From NCBI RefSeq assembly GCF_028657195.3, contig NZ_JANCPR020000040.1:1-64000 (forward strand): DNA of 64,000 bases, written 5' to 3'. Below are positions 60,508 to 64,000 of the stretch, piece by piece. Numbering within the stretch: the first letter of the stretch is position 1; each line of letters begins with the position of its first letter. A program made the position numbers and the translations under genes. The notes under the pieces are model-generated. The model saw nothing but the letters and a program-made list of their open reading frames with translations, had not been told where the DNA came from and did no database searches. This DNA is from Streptomyces iconiensis. GTDB lineage: Bacteria > Actinomycetota > Actinomycetes > Streptomycetales > Streptomycetaceae.

Positions 60508-61941
60508 ATGCCCAGCGCCCCACCAGGCGTGCCCGCACAGCGCATCCGTAGAGCGTCCCGTACGGCCTTCGCGCTCCACGCCTCGGTCCTGATCGCCCTA
60601 CTCGCCGCATCCAGCGCGCCGACGCCGCTGTACTCCCTCTATCAGGACCAATGGGAGCTTTCCTCGCTCACCGTCACCGTGGTCTTCAGCGCCTATGCCT
60701 TGGCGCTCCTCGCATCCCTGCTCACTACTGGCGCGCTTTCCGACCATGTGGGGCGACGTCCCGTCCTGGCAGGCACGCTGACGGTTCAGGCCCTGTCCAT
60801 GGTCCTGTTCACCCAGGCGGACGGCCCCGGCCTGCTGATCACCGCGCGGATCTTGCAGGGACTGGCCACCGGCGCTGCCACCACAGCAGCCGGCGCGGCC
60901 CTGCTCGACCTTGAGGACCCTGCCCGTCCGGGCCGGTCCGCCGTGACCAACAGCATCGCCCCGGTGGCAGGCATGGCCACCGGAGTCCTGGCCGCGACGC
61001 TCCTCGTCCGCTTCGCACCCGCCCCCACGCTCACCGTGTACCTGCTACTGGCCGCGCTGTTCGCGCTCCAGGCGATCGCCGTCCTCCGTACCGAAGAAAC
61101 GGCCCGCAGCCGGCCCGGCGCCTGGCGCTCACTGCGCCCGCACATCACCGTGCCCCCGCCCGCCCGGCGCGCACTGCTACAGGCGGGCACGGGCATCGCC
61201 GCCGTCTGGGCACTGGGCGGCTTCTACTCCTCCCTCGGCCCCGCACTCGTCCGTCTTGTCGCTCCCACCGCACCACAGGCGGCCGGCGGAATGCTCTTCT
61301 TCACCGTCACCGCCGCAGCGGCGCTCACTGTGTGGGCCCTGCGCGGGACGGCGCCGGCCAGCGCCGCCATGGCCGGATGCTGCGCCGTACTGCCGGCGGC
61401 GGCCCTGACACTGACCGGCATACATCTCGGCAACCTGCCCGCCGTGTTCGGCGGAGCGGTCCTGGCAGGCACCGCCTTCGGCGCCGTGTCCCAGGGCGCC
61501 GTACGCATGATGCTCGGCCCCGTATCGGAGAAGGACCGGGCCGCGACCCTGGCCACCTACTACGTCCTCAGCTACCTGTCGATGAGCCTTCCCGCCGTCG
61601 CCGCGGGCACGGCCACCGAACTGTGCGGACTCCGTACGACAACTCATGCCTACGCGCTCACCACAGCCCTGCTCGCCGTCGCGGCCACAGTGGCACTCAT
61701 CCCAGCCCTGCGAACGACGGCACACACCGGCGCCGACGCCGACAGCGCAAACACCCCCGCGCTGGCCACAGCAGGCAAGACCAGGACGCATCAGCCCCTC
61801 CCAAGGACCGCATCCGGTGAATGGCCCCATCTCGAACCGCCTCTGCACGAGACGGTCGAAGAATGGAACTGCGCCAGGTGGAGTGCTTCGGCGCTCCATG
61901 GACGCGATTCTCGACGAGACGGCGTACTGAACAACCTGTAG
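60508..61941 (+). CDS. MFS drug-efflux-type transporter
   Basis: A 477-residue MFS protein with twelve membrane helices. The first loop contains GALSDHVGRRPVLAGTL (motif A, GxLaDrxGrkxxl), helix 1 has ALHASVLIALLAASSAPTPL and motif C-like glycines follow (ILQGLATGAATTAAGAALL). The C-terminal 75 residues after the last helix (from HTGADADSANTP) extend past the usual end and overlap the LysR remnant frame, so the original stop may have been lost in the same rearrangement. Start ATG 60508 follows AAGGGAG. Confidence 0.88.
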   Translation: MPSAPPGVPAQRIRRASRTAFALHASVLIALLAASSAPTPLYSLYQDQWELSSLTVTVVFSAYALALLASLLTTGALSDHVGRRPVLAGTLTVQALSMVLFTQADGPGLLITARILQGLATGAATTAAGAALLDLEDPARPGRSAVTNSIAPVAGMATGVLAATLLVRFAPAPTLTVYLLLAALFALQAIAVLRTEETARSRPGAWRSLRPHITVPPPARRALLQAGTGIAAVWALGGFYSSLGPALVRLVAPTAPQAAGGMLFFTVTAAAALTVWALRGTAPASAAMAGCCAVLPAAALTLTGIHLGNLPAVFGGAVLAGTAFGAVSQGAVRMMLGPVSEKDRAATLATYYVLSYLSMSLPAVAAGTATELCGLRTTTHAYALTTALLAVAATVALIPALRTTAHTGADADSANTPALATAGKTRTHQPLPRTASGEWPHLEPPLHETVEEWNCARWSASALHGRDSRRDGVLNNL

Positions 61942-62201
61942 TCGCGTGATAGTTGAGGACCCAACCGCCGCGACGCGCACGCCACCAAGTCGCTCTCACC
62001 GACGCCGGCCATGCCCTGCCGCTCAAGGCTCCCGCCACCCTCGACGCCGCCCGAGACGCGCGTGACACCCTGCACGAGGTCACTGGCGACGTCCGGGTCA
62101 CCGCTGCGGAGGATGAGGTGGGCCGGCCCGTGCGGGGACAGCGCCAATGGCGCGCCCCGCCGCAGACCGGCAAGCCGCCCCGGACCACCAGATTTTGCTG
62201 A
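61863..62201 (+). pseudogene. LysR-type regulator remnant
   Basis: ATG 61863 opens MELRQVECF, the characteristic first residues of LysR regulators, but the frame stops after 28 codons (at 61949). About 35 bp later, in another frame, RARHQVALTDAGHALPLKAP and LDAARDARDTLHEVTGDVRV match the segment that normally follows the HTH (RxVxLTxAG and the linker helix). The HTH-coding part between them is missing, so this is a deletion remnant. It lies directly after the MFS gene and may be its lost regulator. Confidence 0.72.
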
Positions 62202-62220
62202 CCACGCATGACAACGCGAG

Positions 62221-62258
62221 ATGACGGCCTGCCCCGGAATCCCGGGGCAGGCCGTCAT
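62221..62258. terminator. 17-bp perfect terminator stem
   Basis: ATGACGGCCTGCCCCGG (62221-62237) pairs perfectly with 62242-62258 around a 4-nt loop (AATC). It lies after the MFS/LysR-remnant transcript and may work in both directions. Confidence 0.8.
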
Positions 62259-62342
62259 GCACGAATTCTGCAAGAACAAGGCGGCACTGCGGCCGACCAC
62301 ACCAGACGGCGCCACCCACCACCCCGAACGAACCCCGGGAAC

Positions 62343-62387
62343 GACGAAGATCCCCGCCGATCACCATGATCGGCGGGGATCTTCGTC
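62343..62387. terminator. 21-bp perfect terminator stem of tRNA-Ala
   Basis: Arms 62343-62363 and 62367-62387 are perfectly complementary over 21 bp around the 3-nt loop CCA. Relative to the minus-strand tRNA it starts about 35 nt downstream of the mature 3' end, a normal distance for a terminator. Confidence 0.8.
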
Positions 62388-62422
62388 AACCGAACCTGAG
62401 CCAACTCAAGAACGATTCGCTG

Positions 62423-62496
62423 TGGACCTGAGGGGATTTGAACCCCTGACCCTCTCGTTGCGAACGAGATGCGCTACCGGACTGCGCCACAGGCCC
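62423..62496 (-). tRNA. tRNA-Ala (anticodon CGC)
   Basis: The minus strand folds into a complete cloverleaf: acceptor GGGCCTG against CAGGTCC with the G3-U70 wobble that identifies alanine tRNAs, D-arm GCGC/GCGC, anticodon stem TCTCG/CGAGA with loop TTCGCAA (anticodon CGC, codon GCG), and T-arm with GTTCAAATC. CCA is not encoded in full. A SepX-like gene precedes it and a strong terminator follows. Confidence 0.95.
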
Positions 62497-62574
62497 TTGC
62501 GACGTGTGAAACCTTAGCACCGACTTCGGGTCGTGACGAAATCCGTTCCTGCCCTGGTCACAACGGCGCGGGGA

Positions 62575-64000
62575 TCACTCATTGGCCGCGCGGGGGCGGT
62601 CCTCGTCCTCGTACTGGTCGAAGAGCGGGGTGCGGCTTCGGTCACGCGTGCGGCGGGGGCGGGCGGCCGGCTGGTCCTCGGGGGCGGGCTCGGGGGCGGC
62701 GGGCGCCGGCTGAGTGACGGGGGCCGAGCTGGAGCGGGCCGAGCTCCAGGCGTCCGGGGCCTCCAGGTCTACGTTCCGGTTGGTACGAGGTGCTACTGGG
62801 GCGCTCACATAGGTGGGCAGGGGTACGGGGACCGGCTCCCAGCCCTCTCCCTCGGGGTGCTCGCGATCGGGCGCGCGCTGCTGATCGACCCACTCGGCGT
62901 GGTCGGTCTGCTCGACAAGGGCACGCCGTTCGGCGGCCTCCTGCTCCTCGGCGCGTGCGCGGGCCTCCTCAGCACGCGCGCGGGCCTCCTGCCGTGCGTC
63001 CGGACGCAGTTCACCGCGGGGCTCGCGCTCGTGCGGGCCGCCCGTCCGCGCCTCAGTACCGCCGCCGCGCGCAGGTTCGCGCCCTGCCCTGGGCTCGCGC
63101 GTACGGCCCCTGCTCCGGCCCGGCCGGGAGGGCGGGCCCGGGTCGGGAGCCGCATCGGGTGCAGGTGCGTGCACGCGGCCGGTACGGGTGTCACGGGCCG
63201 CGCCCGGCCGGGGCCGCCGCTCGTGCAGATTGCGGGCCGCGGCCTCGGCGCGCTGGCGGTCCATGGTGAAGGTGAAGCGGCGGCGTTCCTGGCCGCGCAG
63301 GTGGGCGATGTACGCGCTCAGCAGTGCGGCCGGGGCCGCGGGTGCCCACAGGAAGGCGAGGCCGCCCACCGCGGCGACGACCGCGCCGACGCTGAAGGCG
63401 AGGAAGAGCATCATCGTGGTGCGGCGGCGCCGTGCAAGCAGCTTGGCGCGCTTGACCTGCTTGGCCCGCTTCGCCTCCAGGACCGCGTTGCCTCCGGCAC
63501 CCGGGGCGCCGGCCGGGCCGCCCGTTCCGGGCCGGGACTTACGGCCCTGGAGTCCCTCGTGCCCGTGCCCGTCCGGGGACTCCACCGTCCGTGACCGTCC
63601 GCGCGGCCCCTCAGCAGCGGGGGCGAGCGCCTCTGTGGGCGCTTCCGAACCGTGCGAGCTGACCATGGTCTTGGGGTCGGCAAAGGCCCGGACGTCCACC
63701 GCCGCGCCGGCGTCCGGGTCACTCCGGTACGCGTCATCGCCGTAGCCGCCAGGCTCGCCCTCGGGGCCGGCCCGCGCCGGGAGCGAGGGCGGATCGTCCG
63801 CCTCGCGTGCGTCGCGTGCCTCACGCCGCTCCGCGTCCCTCGCGTAACGGCGCTCCATACCGGCCTTGCCGGACAGCAGCCGGATGGCGGTGCTGAAGCG
63901 TTCCGTCGGACGGGCTTCGTTCAACTCGTCCTGCCTGCGAAGCCACATCGGCACCAAGTAGGCGGCCCAGGCCCCGACGATGACTGCGTAGATGAGGCCA
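62575..64000 (-). CDS. SepX/GlpR-like membrane protein of cell division, 5' end outside the window
   Basis: The frame runs off the right edge. The first visible residues GLIYAVIVGAWAAYLVPMWL are a membrane segment, followed by RRQDELNEARPTERFSTAIR. About 190 residues of charged and Gly/Pro sequence precede a double membrane hairpin (MMLFLAFSVGAVVAAVGGLA, FLWAPAAPAALLSAYIAHLR), and a long Arg/Pro/Ala-rich tail ends PLFDQYEDEDRPRAANE. The layout (N-terminal helix, basic linker, helix pair) and the adjacent tRNA-Ala fit the actinobacterial SepX/GlpR division protein family, whose partner is the gephyrin-like MoeA/Glp protein. That neighbour should lie beyond the right edge, so the call depends on synteny not seen here. 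Confidence 0.75.
   Translation of the reverse strand, partial: GLIYAVIVGAWAAYLVPMWLRRQDELNEARPTERFSTAIRLLSGKAGMERRYARDAERREARDAREADDPPSLPARAGPEGEPGGYGDDAYRSDPDAGAAVDVRAFADPKTMVSSHGSEAPTEALAPAAEGPRGRSRTVESPDGHGHEGLQGRKSRPGTGGPAGAPGAGGNAVLEAKRAKQVKRAKLLARRRRTTMMLFLAFSVGAVVAAVGGLAFLWAPAAPAALLSAYIAHLRGQERRRFTFTMDRQRAEAAARNLHERRPRPGAARDTRTGRVHAPAPDAAPDPGPPSRPGRSRGRTREPRAGREPARGGGTEARTGGPHEREPRGELRPDARQEARARAEEARARAEEQEAAERRALVEQTDHAEWVDQQRAPDREHPEGEGWEPVPVPLPTYVSAPVAPRTNRNVDLEAPDAWSSARSSSAPVTQPAPAAPEPAPEDQPAARPRRTRDRSRTPLFDQYEDEDRPRAANE

Overview
The window is very high G+C chromosomal DNA from a Streptomyces-like actinomycete. The evidence is many GTG starts, strong third-position GC bias, a resuscitation-promoting factor, an SsgA-like sporulation protein, two large SARP/AfsR-type regulators, an HbpS-SenS-SenR-type redox sensing locus and a SepX/GlpR-like division protein next to a tRNA-Ala gene.

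Left edge (1-3250): the end of a probable integrated element. It holds a KilB-like small membrane protein, a truncated downstream gene, an XRE/TPR regulator and a GntR-NUDIX fusion. CTGGTGCGCACCAG-type palindromes lie in the promoter of the KilB transcript and beside the GntR-NUDIX start, so the fusion protein is the likely repressor of both. Four 10-bp units (3215-3254) lie between this block and the housekeeping chromosome.

Conserved core (3284-14193): protein O-mannosyltransferase (minus), then rsmI, a zinc-ribbon protein, tatD, rpfB, rsmA/ksgA and ispE. The last three are linked by 4-nt overlaps. Downstream are a 28-bp degenerate tandem array, a 16-bp perfect terminator stem, and a YtrA-type GntR/ABC operon behind a 14-bp inverted-repeat operator.

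14.4-27.6 kb: a serine hydrolase; a nickel/cobalt ECF transporter (cbiM-like, cbiQ, cbiO) with a Nur-type box on its promoter; an SsgA-like protein; a 2-oxoglutarate/Fe(II) oxygenase; an MMPL exporter with a palindrome upstream; a full-length tricorn protease; and a small K/E/Q-rich stress-type protein.

27.6-43.1 kb: two tandem-repeat arrays; a three-gene Baeyer-Villiger monooxygenase/hydrolase/SDR operon opposite a MerR regulator; a 31-residue peptide gene; an AfsR-like regulator and a divergent orphan gene; a P450 with an alpha/beta hydrolase; exodeoxyribonuclease III; an acetyltransferase; and an ankyrin lipoprotein.

43.2-64 kb: HbpS-like protein divergent from SenS/SenR, with the kinase gene frameshifted; an acyltransferase-like protein lacking its nucleophile; a SugE exporter; methyltransferase and AraC genes; two secreted LAS-type zinc proteins; an FMN reductase; a second SARP-NB-ARC-TPR regulator; a NUDIX-ABC pair; an LLM oxidoreductase; an MFS exporter followed by a LysR remnant; two long terminator hairpins; tRNA-Ala(CGC); and a 5'-truncated SepX/GlpR-like gene.

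A recurrent property is degenerate short tandem repeats (10-30 bp units), both between genes and inside low-complexity protein tails.
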